From Enoplosus armatus (taxonomy: Eukaryota > Chordata > Actinopteri > Centrarchiformes > Enoplosidae), in contig NC_092190.1 in assembly GCF_043641665.1 (NCBI RefSeq), positions 19,705,548 through 19,769,547 on the forward strand: DNA of 64,000 nt. The letters run 5' to 3'. Each line of letters opens with the position of its first letter. Positions within the stretch are counted from its first letter, which is position 1. Below, piece after piece: positions 34,001-46,600 of this stretch. A program made the translations under genes and the position numbers. Below the pieces are notes generated by a model. It was not told where the DNA came from. It saw only the letters and a list, made by a program, of their open reading frames with translations, and made no database searches.

Positions 34001-36106
34001 ACTACACACTGGCATTTTTAATTTGAAAATGTTTAAACCAAAACCACTGAGTGAGAACACAACAGATTTAAGCCGCTCACTCAAGATGTTTCAGTGCACA
34101 GGGACAGATTTGTAAACAAAAAAGAAATAAACAGCTTTTAGAGCAAATCCCTGAGTTAGTGTGCACTGAGCTCAGAGTCTGCTCTTACTGTTTCCTCCAG
34201 CTGTTTTCTCAGATTGTGAGCACTCGTATGAAGCCTTGCTGCTCACTCAAATCCACTGACATTCCTCTCGAGGCTCGAGACATCGATCCACACTCACAAG
34301 CCTGTCCTCGCTCGCTCTCAGACCTTGTTTGGTGTTTATAAATCAGCCCCTTTGTGTCTGTTATGTGCTTGCTCAGATGTTTTTTGTCTCCAATGAACTT
34401 CCATATGTCACTACTGCGTGTCCTCTATGTGTCCCAATTGACAATCTTTGCAAAGTCTGCTCCTCAGCAGCAACGTTTGTTTCTGAAGCAGCCAATCACT
34501 ATGACCTGTGTCTGCTCAGTCTGTAAGGTTTCCTTCACTTTGACTAACTCACGCTGCATCCTCACCTTAACCTGCTGCTCTGGCTAGTGGTATTTTGTCG
34601 ATTTATTTTCAGTCATAATGCAGCACTGGCTTCTTACACCCGTTTGATGCAACTTTTAGAACAATGAAGAATCTGTGAAAAAAGAGAAAAGGGAGTTTGG
34701 CCCACTTATCAACACAGCAGGAGTGGCTGTGACACACACCTCATGGAGGCATTGAAGGTACTGTAAAACCCTTAGCACCGATACTCCTTCTCATAGTCTT
34801 GACTCAGTCAAACCTGAACGCAATGATACATAACACACATATTTTTAAACTCAGTGTGACTCCATGAGTATCCATGGGTCCAAACAAGAACCGCTAATAG
34901 CTAATTCGGTATATTTTTAATTATACCAAATTGCCAAAATGTAAACAAAAAAAAAAAAATACAAATATTTAGTATCTCACACAGCATAACTCACTGACTC
35001 CATGAATACATTATACTTCCTGGTTACATCCCCTAAAGCATTATGGGAAGTGTAGTTTCAAAACTCAGAGCATTACTATCCTCCAAGTAGAAGTAAGAAA
35101 AAGAATGTTAATAGGAGACATTCATATCAACTTTTGTTGTCATGTCCGGACGATCCTTCAATAGTTGGACATTTCAGTCCGGACAGCAGTGGTGGACAGA
35201 CAGACAGACAGATCAACATTGCCGTAGAGCCACTAGCGTTGCTAAAAAGAACAACATCAAGTGTCTTAGTAAGATGTTGCACCACCACAAGCCTCCAAAC
35301 CAGCTTCAGGGCTCCCAGGCATAGACTTTACAAGTCGCTGGAGGTCTACAGGAGGTGATGAACACCATTCCTCCAAAAGATATTCCCTCATTTGGTGTTT
35401 TGATAATGGTGGTGGAGAGAACATGTCGGTCACATATCTGCCACTGTATGGGTTCAGTTGGGTTGAGATCGTGGTGACTTTGAAGGCCATAGCGCATGAG
35501 TCATTTCCATACTCAACAAACCATTCAGTGAGCCCTGTTGACCTGTATGACAGCATCTGTACTTGTTCTCCCCTCATTAATTCAGGTTCATCCAATTTGT
35601 CACCTGCCTATATATAGTCCTGTGTTTAGGATGAATATAAGGATTTACAAGTGTGACTAGGTTTCCCTATCCCCCCTTCTTTTTAGTTCTTTTTAAAAAT
35701 GTAATTGTATAGCTCATTAATCCGACATGATGACTCTACCGTCAGAGGATCAGATGGCTTTGATAACAAATGTCTTGTGCGTAGCAACATTGTATAATTG
35801 CTCTGTAAAATAAAGTTGGCTGAATGTCAATATAGACATTTAACATGGACAATAGAAGAAGAAGAAAGAAGAAGAAAAACACGTCTTTATTATTCCTTGT
35901 TGTCTGCCCTCTGGTCTTTGTAGATAACGCGGTACAGTGGTGTTCCAGCTCCTCCTATTATTGTGTGGTTTTTGTCGACATTAATTGTATGCTATTACCA
36001 GAGAGACCCAGTCAGGGCAGACCTCTATCTGTGCTGAAAGCCCTGCTCCCTATAATGATTAGCTGGTGATGGATGGAACTCAACTTGACAGAGATAGATG
36101 TGGCAG

Positions 36107-36154
<48 letters not shown>

Positions 36155-37557
36155 GCACCACCTCTTCAGTAATTGTCACATTGTACAGTGTGTTGTTTGT
36201 GTGTGGGGGTGGAAAGGCATGTGAAGTGTATGTGTCTGTGTGGGTGCGGGTTTGAAAAGGTGTGTCTATTTGCATTGTGTAATAAATGTGAGCTGTCTGT
36301 CAAAGAGGAGAATTAACAATCTAGCAATTAGCAAGTGTGAGAAGCGTGTTTTCAAACCTGTGTGTCTGTGTGTGGAGTTTCCATCAAATGAAGGGATTCG
36401 ACACTAAACCCATGCAGTGTGTCTATAATCTCATTTATTACAGAGTGTGTGTGTATGTGTGTGTGAAGTGTGAAAGAGGGTCAGCTGTAAACAAGTAAGT
36501 AAAATTCATATTTATATATACACTTGTCAAGAGCAGATATCACGAAGTGCTTCACAATAGAAATTTAGGAGCAGCAGTCATAAAATAGAGGCAACAGGCA
36601 ATACAAGGCAAGTGTAAAGTAAAGTGCGTTAAATCACATCTGGATTTGATCCAGACACTAAACACTTGAAATAACCTGTGCAAACGGGGCCAAATTGTCA
36701 GAATCATCATCATCAGCTGCTTGGGTCAGGTGGACAGTAAATTAAAATGCAATAAAAACACCCAACTTGAATCACTTGTAGTTAAGGGCGTGGGTTTGGT
36801 TTCAGAAGTGTGTGTGTATGCACATGTCGAAAATGTTTTAATAGATGCATTTAAATTAGTCTAGCAAATAACACATTACAATACATTTGTTTATTGTGTT
36901 TTTCATAATAATGGCAGTGTCGCAAAAAATAGAAATGCTAAATCTCTGTATTGTTAATGCACGAACCTTAAAATGATTTGAAGTTTCCTTCAGTACAGGA
37001 AAATGACACTGTTAAGAGAGACTTTAACAAGAAAATCCATATGAAACTATAAAAGTGCGGCGAACAAAAATAGGATTTTGAAAAGCCCCCGATCCCCGGA
37101 GGAAATTACGCCCTTGTTTGTAGTTCAAAGGAGGAGAGAGACCCTGTGCTCAGAAGCTTTGTCCCTGTTAAGTTTGTGTGTCTGATTTTAGCCTGGCAGT
37201 GATTTATTTTTGGCCCCTTTTAAACACTGACATGACACTAAATATATTTTGAATGTTGTGATTATTAAATATGAAACCTGCTGCCTTTATTTTCCTAGAC
37301 GTGCTGTTCTTTCTCTGTGATGATGATGTGATAATGAATCCTCTCTGTGATGTATCTGAACTGATTCACTGGAGACGGAGTAGACAAGAGAGATATAAAT
37401 AGAGGGAGAGAGGAGGGAGGGTTACACGCAAAATCGGTTCGTTTCAGCTGGCCTTGCCATATATTCTTTATAGTTCTATCTGTCTTTGGCATACTATTGT
37501 TCTAGAGGGACGTCCCACTCTACAGAGATATTTGTCAAACCAATTACACTGCAGCAG

Positions 37558-37600
<43 letters not shown>

Positions 37601-40600
37601 TCTTTCCAGCCTTTATTAAATACCAAATCAATTATAAAAGCAATTAAAGTGGTTTTACATTAGTTAGCTAACAATCCCTAGAGCCTAATCCCTGTGATAA
37701 AAATCTCATTTACTTCCAGATCATACTGATATCAGGGAAACCATGCAATCCTTTATTATTGTGCCTTGTTGCCTGGTCTCATGCAGAGCATATAATATGG
37801 TTTTGCACAGTAAGTCTAGGAGGGCCTATTAGTTCCAGTAAGGAAGATAGAGTCATATATGAATTGCAATGACTACAAATAAATAAATTTCTTCAGCACT
37901 TTTCACTTTTCGAAAAAAGTGACGCAGAGCTCTCTCATCCTCCGGACTGAAACCTCCTCATCGTTATTGTTCCACTCATACCACCACTACAGTCATCCAC
38001 AACTCTATATATACAGCTTCAGGGGGGGTTATCTAATCACATCAAGTATGATGACAATCAACACATTTTTGTGATTATTTTCGGCAGACAAGGTCCACCT
38101 GTTTCTACTGGTTTTCCCCTGCGTGTGCATTTGTGTCACAGTGTCTCAACCTTTTGAAAACATTTACAAACACAGATAGGATTAAATTATTCAGGCAATG
38201 CGTCATCATATTTGCACAATTTATTTTTTATTCCACAAGGAAATTCAGGTCAGACTCCTGTCTGGTCTCAGCACAAAATAGCCACAGAGATGCTTAATGC
38301 TGAAGAAAAACAAGTTCAAATTCCCCAGATCCACTTTGTTTGAACCAATCCGACAACATCCAATCAAGTTGCAGGAGACAACCATGAAGAACTAATGTTA
38401 TGATACACAGCGGCAGCTGGAAAAAAATAAACTAAAGAAAATTTTGTTTGCTTACAAAAACTACATGGTGGTCAACAACAAAAATGACAGATGGAGACGC
38501 AATAACTTTCAACTTTGTTTGAGATTTGATGTTACGAAATGAACGGTAAGTCGAGGCTAATGTTAACATAGTTAGCGAGCCAATGCTTAGCTAATGTTAG
38601 CTGAATAGTTAAGCAACTTAACTAGCGAGCAAGTTAAATCAATGAGGTTGGAAACTCACTGTTACAGTGTATACACGGCAATCTGTTGCGGCCACTTCTA
38701 GTTTTTCCGCACCACAGGCTCCATATTGACCATTGTACAGCAATGATCTGTTTAGACAGACGAGAGAGTTGCGGGTTGTAGCTGCAGGAATCAGGGAGCG
38801 ATTTGAGGCCATATGTGAAAATGAAGTACACGATGAGGATCATCTGGATGAAGACCAGCAAACAGTAGATGCTGCTATGGCAAAGAAACACTCTCCTGCT
38901 GGTGGTGGGAGACTGAAAGAAACAAAGTCTTTCAAAGTTATCAAAACTCAGCTCACTACTGCACACGTCAAAGATGTGTTTGATGCTGAATTTGGGGAAC
39001 AAAGAGGCATCTCTGTTGCTGTCAACACAAGATGGAACTCAACTCTGAGACAAGTGAAGGCAGTCACTCCAATGGGATCATCTAAAGCTCTGTCATGTTC
39101 TAGAGAAGGCTGAGCGCAAGAAGTTGTCGTTCACAGCACGGGACTGGAACCTGTTGAAGGAGCAGGTGGACACCCTGAAGCAACAGATTTGACCCAGGGA
39201 GAGAAGATAGTCACAATCGGTTCTGTTGTTCCCACAGTCCTGTCCCTGAATCACCACCTTGAGGAGCTGAAGCCTCAAGTCTGTTTCCTGAGCGACCTGG
39301 TCAGAAGGCTCCAGGCTTCAAAAGATTTCTTGGAATCTTCATCAATGTGGAAATGGCCAGGACACAAGATGGAATCACTGCCCCCTTTTCAGATCCAGTC
39401 AACCTCAAAGTCGCCTTTGGATCCAGCCTTTTCTGCCTGCTGTGGGTGGAGTATAATGTAACTTTTTCTTTTTTTAACATAGTTTGATCTAATTGATTAA
39501 GGGCTGTTGTGTTTCTGCTATTTTTTCGTTTTTACATGTTTTTGCCAGAACTTATCCTGCAAGATGCTGCAGAGACTGAGAAGCCTCTGCCTCTTGTTTA
39601 TTATTGAATGAGAGGACCTTGGACGAGGGTGAAGGGCTCTTTGCTGCATACAATGAGAGGCAGAAGAAGGATGTTGGGAGCACTTTAGCACTATGGCTAA
39701 GTCACTACCTTGACATGTGCGAAGAACAGAACGCCTACTTGTTCTGAGCAAAGAACGTGAAGAACATTCTCTGTTCCGAGTGGCCAGCAGGGTCTTGGCA
39801 GCACCTGCCTCCAGTGTTCCAGTGGGGCGAGTTTTCAGCCACGGTGGCATCATACCGTTTTATATTTTCAGAAAAAGCACAACCCTGTGGGTGAATGAAA
39901 CTGTTCATGCATTTGTCATTTTAATGCAACTGTTTCTCCCTCTCTCTAACACACACACACACACACACACACACAAATTATTCCTCCATAATGTAGGTGA
40001 GTAACTGCCGCACTGTATTCTAACTATCCATTGTTTTTTTAATATTTATGTTTTCATTTAGACATAAAACATGCAACTCCATACAATATCACAAGGAAGA
40101 ATGGTCTTACAGAAAATGTCTATTGGAAGAGAAAGTTAAAGACATTGTTCCAATATGAGATGAGTTAAATACAAGAAGACAGGACAGAAACATACTAAAT
40201 TCATTCTGTTGTGGTGCTGGTTAATAGTGCTATATGCTATGAAAGTGCAACGTCAGCACTACTTTTTCTCACTACAAGTTCTGTCGCACTTGTTTTAACA
40301 AACGCGTTTTAACATATAAATACAACTTTTAAAAAGCATTCAGGATTTGTGTAAATTGAATATATTGTATATAATAAGTTGTTAAAATGAGCGGGAGTGT
40401 GGTATACCTCATTATCTCTCGGTTTGCGGGTTTGAAAATATGGTCACCCTATTGTGTTTACATTTGTAAATACTGTAAATACCACTGGTTCTCAATGAAT
40501 ATACAAAAGTTCAAAGTTCTCTGGTTTAAATTCTTACCATGTACCCTGCCACACCCTGTCTTTAAATACATTTGTTGAGACAGCATCACTTCACTAAACA

Positions 40601-43600
40601 ATTTCTTCTCAGTTACTGGGTAGCACATTACAAGATGCAGTTACTTCCTGCTACTGGAAATCTTCAGGACAATCCTGCGATCCTGAAAGTAAAATTAGCC
40701 CAAGAAATGTTTTGCATTTGCTTATGTAATCCTACAGTTCATTACCATGTAGCAGATTTTTTTTCTGTGCTGTTGGACACTAAGTTTTTTTACATAAGTG
40801 ATGACCCCACAGATAATTATCACCTTACTCTGCAGTTCCCCTCATCTTTATGAAGCTTTGTAGCTTCACTATTTTGATTCACTCCCATCGCTCTCTGTCT
40901 TAAGTGAAAAAGCTACCAGATATTCCCCTCAGGATTAAATGGAGGCCAAACAGAACGTTGCTCTGTGTTTGTAAATAGGCATCTGTTCTAACAAGTTTGC
41001 CATAACAACTTTATAGGGTGTTAATATGTCATTATTAAATATATGTTTTAACCTTTTCTGTGTAATACTGACTTGTCATTGTGATAATTTAATCATAAGG
41101 CTTGTAGCTTGTCAACTCTCCCTGGGACAAACAAAGCAGAACTAGTTTCAGACCTCTGAATTGCTTCCCTGCATCAAGTAAATAGTTTTTGTATGAACCA
41201 CACTTCCAATTGCTGTAAACTTGCTTTATTTATACCAACTGTCTGCTAGCTAACATCGCCTTAGTGTTGACTGAAAATGATGAAAGGCCACTTGTGACTG
41301 GTTAGAGCAAAACTGAACAGAAAGCGGCTAATGGAGTAGTAACGAAAAGGCAATTCAGCCTCTTTGGGCTAAAGTACGACCGTTATTAAAACTCTCACTC
41401 CTTGAAAGACTGCAATTGTCTGGTGTCACCTTTAGCCATTAAAAACACTTTGACTGCACCACCTGATGCCCCCACTTTTTGTAGCCTCGCTGTGTGTGTT
41501 TGTGTTTGTACGTCTCCTCTGATCCTGAGCCCAACCAGGTGGCTCCAGGCTGTATTCAAATTCAGCTGCTTATTTATGCTGCTGCCTTTCAGGAGACCAT
41601 GACACCTTGCAGTGAAGCACGCTCTGGGCTTTAATAACACTGAAAGTATCTGGGAGGGAGAGAGTGGCCGTCTCAAGTCGCTGTGTCATGAATAGAGGAT
41701 CAAGTCAAGTCAAGTCAATTTTATTTGTTGAGTGTGGTGGGTTGTAATACAGCTAGACAAGAACTGAGGGATTAAGGGGATAAATTGTTCATTTTGAGGG
41801 AAATCCCTCCTCTATCACTCTCTCTCTATTTAATTATGTGAATACTTTCAGGGATGTTGTTAGTTCTAAGTGAAATTCACCCCCTGGGTCTCCAGCTGTC
41901 TGATTCGGACTACAGACAGCAGAGGTGGAGGAAAGCATTAATTTGTGTGTATGTGAGTGTGAGTGACAGCGCTAGAGGTAAAACTGTAATAGGATGTAAT
42001 GACGGCAGCTGATGCACTGCTACCGGCACTCCCCTCCGCTAATTCATCAGACGTGCACGGTTCGCTAGACAGGGAAAGAGTATGAATTACTCACTTTGTA
42101 TCCAACACACAGCAGTAGGTCACTAGGTTTCACTTGTGTTTGTTTGGTCTCAAATAGCAGTCTGTAAAACATAGCAGGTTCTCTCTTCAAAGAAATTTGC
42201 ACCATTAAAATGAATGGTCAACTAAGAAATCTTCATTCTCTAATTTTGTGGCCCAGATCTGGTGTCAAAATGTAATTTTAAAGCAACAGTTTGACCTGTT
42301 GGGAAATATGATTTGCTTTCTAGTTAGTTAGATGGAGTTAGATGAGAACAATGATACCACTCTCATATCTTTATGGTACATATGAAGCTTCAGCTAGCAG
42401 CGGGTTAGCTTAGCTTAGCACAAAGATTGGAAGCAGGGGGAAACAGCTTGCCTGGTTCTGTCCTAAGGTCACAAATCTCCCGAACAGCCCCTTTAAAGCT
42501 CACTTATTAACACGTTATATCTTGTTTGTTTCATCACTGCAAAAATGAAGGGTACAAAAGACAATCTTTTGAGGGGGTTATGTATTTCTTGGCTCTGAGC
42601 AGTTGCCAGGAAACCAGGTGAGACTACAGGAAGTTAGTGTGCCTGGTAGGTGGATTTTATTCTTTTAGACAGAACCAGGCAAGCTGTTAAGTTAACCGGC
42701 TGTTAGCTGTAGCCTTGTATTTAACGGACCGATATGAGAGTGGGATCAGTCTTCTCACCTGGCTCTTTACAAAGTGATTAAGCTTATTTCCCAAAATCTT
42801 GAGACCTTTAATTTAGATTTTAGTTCATATTTGGCTCATATGTTTATATTTATATACATAAATAAAGGTGTGTTTTATCAAATTGCTTTGAACTAATTAG
42901 TATCAGTCCAGCTGCTCTTTCCACAAGCGCATGGTCAGGTTTTTGTACGTGCATGTGACAGCTTGCACTACAGGCAGACTGTAGGACATTTTAACAAGCT
43001 GTGGAGGTGGGCAAAATATCTGCGCTTCTTAAGTGCACAGTCATTCCGAGGGAACATGCCACAAGTGAAGAATACCCATTTTCCCTAGACATGCGAAGGA
43101 ACATTACATTCTGCTGATTTATTCAAATATGGGGGACTGAGAGAACAGAGGGAATGAAAAGACAGAAAAGATATTGGTAGAGAGAAAAAGAGTTCCTATT
43201 AGAGAGCTCGGAGCTAGATCTGGCCAACAAGACAGTTTATAATATTCTAATTTGTTCCTAATTTTGATTTTTCCCCCAATCTTTTTTTTAGGTTATTAAT
43301 TTTCCAGGAAAGCTGAAAATTCAGAGCATAACATTAACATACATGTAACATTTGGGAAGTGGGGCTTGACTGGGCAACTTGTCAACATAAAGGCTTCAGC
43401 CATAGGACCAACAGCACAGATTGACTGTGGTGCAGAACTTTCTAAACCTAAAAGAAAGGTTGACATGGAGCAGAGACAGTATCAAGAGAGATTGATTATT
43501 TTTTCATGGAGTTTGACTGCTACAACTATACTTGTAAACATGCAGCACACTGGGCACAAGAGGGAGGAGAGGGAAGAACAAGTTGCTCAACTTTGAAGTG

Positions 43601-46600
43601 TCTATAGGTTAAATTTTATGGTGATATTTTTCAATGCATAAAATGTGAACATGCCCTGGTTTTCTGGTGTACCAACTGGAAAGACTAAAATGCAAAGTTT
43701 TAAAAAAAAGTGCTAGACAGACTCACCCAAAGTTTTCAGAGTGTGCACATCAAATAGACCAAGTTCGTACAGGAGGAGCTGAAATGTGTGGGTTTTTTAA
43801 ATATGCATAAACCTGTGTAACTTTACAGAATCTAAATTGAGCTGTCAGAGAGGTAGGAAGAGAAACAGATCTCTCTTTCTCCTCTACTACTCCATGAACT
43901 GAGGTGACTCATGACTAAAAAGTGTTTAAAAAGTCAAGGAAGTGGGTGTTTTGATGTTAGACTGGGTGATAGGACAGCAGCGGTCAAAAATATTCTCAGA
44001 TCAGAGGCCAACGATGAAGATTTCCTTCTCGATGAATCATCGGTGAGAAAGCGACGACAGTGAGAGAGCGCCGGAGCGGTGGCAGAGTAGGAATCCGGCT
44101 CATATGCGATTATCAAATCAGGCGGCCTAATTAGTCTTAGCCTTTGACAGAAAACATCTGCCGGCCTCCTGCCTGTTTGTCACTCTCAAACTGGAGGGAG
44201 TCAAAGGCTGCAACGTGTGAACAGTTTCAGGAGGCTGGATCGTCCATGACTCAACAGGCTGCCACTACTCTGAGACTGACTCAACTGTCTGTCCTCAGTG
44301 AATCTGATGCCAGAACAGCTGCTACAGACCATACACAGGGAGAGTTCATTAATTATGAGGCAGTTTGGTAGAAATTTAGAGCATTTACTGTTTTAGTTTA
44401 GTTTAATTTTAATTCTGGTTTATTAACAACTTGGGTCTTATTGTCATAGCCGTGGCCATCATCGCAAAGTTGGTCGGTAAAGTGTGTTGCATGTTAACGT
44501 CGGGAGACTCTTAAGGGACTGCTAAGTCATTTTATAATGAAGGGATTCCTAAATGCACATTAATATTGAAGAAAGGCATAATGTCAGATTTTGTCATGAA
44601 GTGTGTAAAATCAGTAAAGCTAGCACGGACACCTTCTGCTATCTCCATCTCCATGTGTCTTCCTTTCACATTGGATAGTTTGGATAATAATTTCACCTTT
44701 GCTTTGTCTTTCAAAGAGGTTTGGCTAACCTTGCGGTTTGTTTAAAGTTCTTGTGTTTCTGTCGTGCTTCTTAGTAATGTCACCCTCGCCCCGGATTCCA
44801 GAAATAAACTCGGTGAGTAGAATGATAACAAAACAGATAGAAGTGATGGTCAAAACTTGTTAAAGTTGTATTAAACCACATTTTCAGAGTTTGGCATTTA
44901 TTAGATGAATGAAAACTATAAAATGCAACCACAGGAAATAATCCAAAATACAAGGCTTTAGGTACCAGGACGCTGATGTTAATGTACCCAACAGTTGTTC
45001 ATGCTTGGAAAAGAACTGAGAGCAAACTACAGTCCAAACTCTCATTTCAATCTCATTTCCTTAGCACCACATAAGATCAGCTACTGCAAAGAGCGTTAAC
45101 CAGACATATCACCAAAGCAAACTGCCGTCCGAACAGATGCACATATTCAGGTCTCGTTTCCTTAACTGGCGCAAACACCAGGAAAGATCAGTTACAGCAA
45201 AGAGCGTGTACCAGACACATCACCAGAGCTGATGAACAAGCTACTGGTGAATCTCTTCGACCTTCATTTACAAACCCGAGCTGCGTCCTTGGTCTCAGCA
45301 GTTGCCTCTGACAGAGACCAGTGGGAAGAGAATGTAATGGCACATGTGGGAGTATTGGGAGTATTGTTATGTTGTGTTGCTGGGAATCAAAGCCTTGAGA
45401 GTGGAAAGCAGTTAAAGCTGTTTGGAGCTCATTTATCACAGGTGGGTGAGGTCCGATGTGGAAGCCTCAGTATAATTATATAAGATATTTAAATTGTGGT
45501 CTTATTAGAGGTGCTCAAGTTCTCCGAAGCTGTGTAATAGTCGACAGGGGAAATAATTACTCAGGCTTGGAGTGGGATTTGGAGTGAAAGTGACGGGGTT
45601 GTCAACAACAAAATTCACAGGATGGAGCTGGGAAATAATTCAGGACTGGCAAAGGGGGGAAGAAAACATCCCTCCTTTGTAAGTCTTTAGTCTCAATAAG
45701 CTTGCTACCTGTCACAGAGGACCAGACTGCCTGCTGCAGAGGCCACGACTGAGACTTTCCCAAACGCCCCCAATCTGCCTCGTCAAGGCATCATCAACCA
45801 GTACATTGACATTAGCATTTTTCTCTCAGGAGCTGGCTTACTCTGCCAATCCCTGCTGCTCTGTGTATTACTGTGGGATGCTGCCGAGGAGCATGTTAGC
45901 AATTCATGAGAAAAACAACTTCTGACTGGATTGAATTGCACAAGACAGATAGCAGATCCATTTTTGTTCATGTTTATTTGTCATTGCAGTTGGTGGATTA
46001 TAATTAAACTATTTCCATTGCAAATACATGCAGCAACTAAAATCAATTTAATCAATCAATTTAATCACTCATTTGTGATTTGTGTGGAGATTGGAATGAA
46101 ATCAATTTGTATGTATTCTGAGTTGTGTCTGTATTATATTACATATTGTTTTCCCAGAACTGCTGAAAAAAAAATGACAGAACCTTAGTTAAAAAAAACA
46201 TTCAAGTTCCTGAAAAAGATTGAGCTGCAGAGAAAGTTACTCTATCCCATTCAAACATTTATCAGCTGTCATGAGAACGACTTCAATGGAAAAATAACTT
46301 TCACACGACACCATTTGCATTTAGTGATTGAGAGTCACAAAAAAAAGTTGAATTCCAGAGAGTGGAAACGCTCTGTGAAGTGTTATCCGTTTCCCCTGCC
46401 TCATCTATATTTAGACCTTCATTTCATCTGACTTGAATCCCGTCATCTTGCACACCTGCTGCATCCCTCTCTCTGTAGTCACTTTTAATATGCATTTAGT
46501 ACCTGAATCTTTCATCTGTGTTCCATCTCAGCCGATTTGCTTTCATTTCATCCTAATTCCCTGTGTAACTACCCAGGCTTTTCATCTTGTGCTTGTTTCT

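Noticed and set aside
38634..39002. 122-codon minus-strand open frame
   Set aside because: It is antisense to the hAT transposase remnant.
40478..40494. CACTGGTTCTCAA as the right terminus of the hAT element
   Set aside because: It is in the same orientation as a left end rather than inverted, and no matching target duplication was seen.
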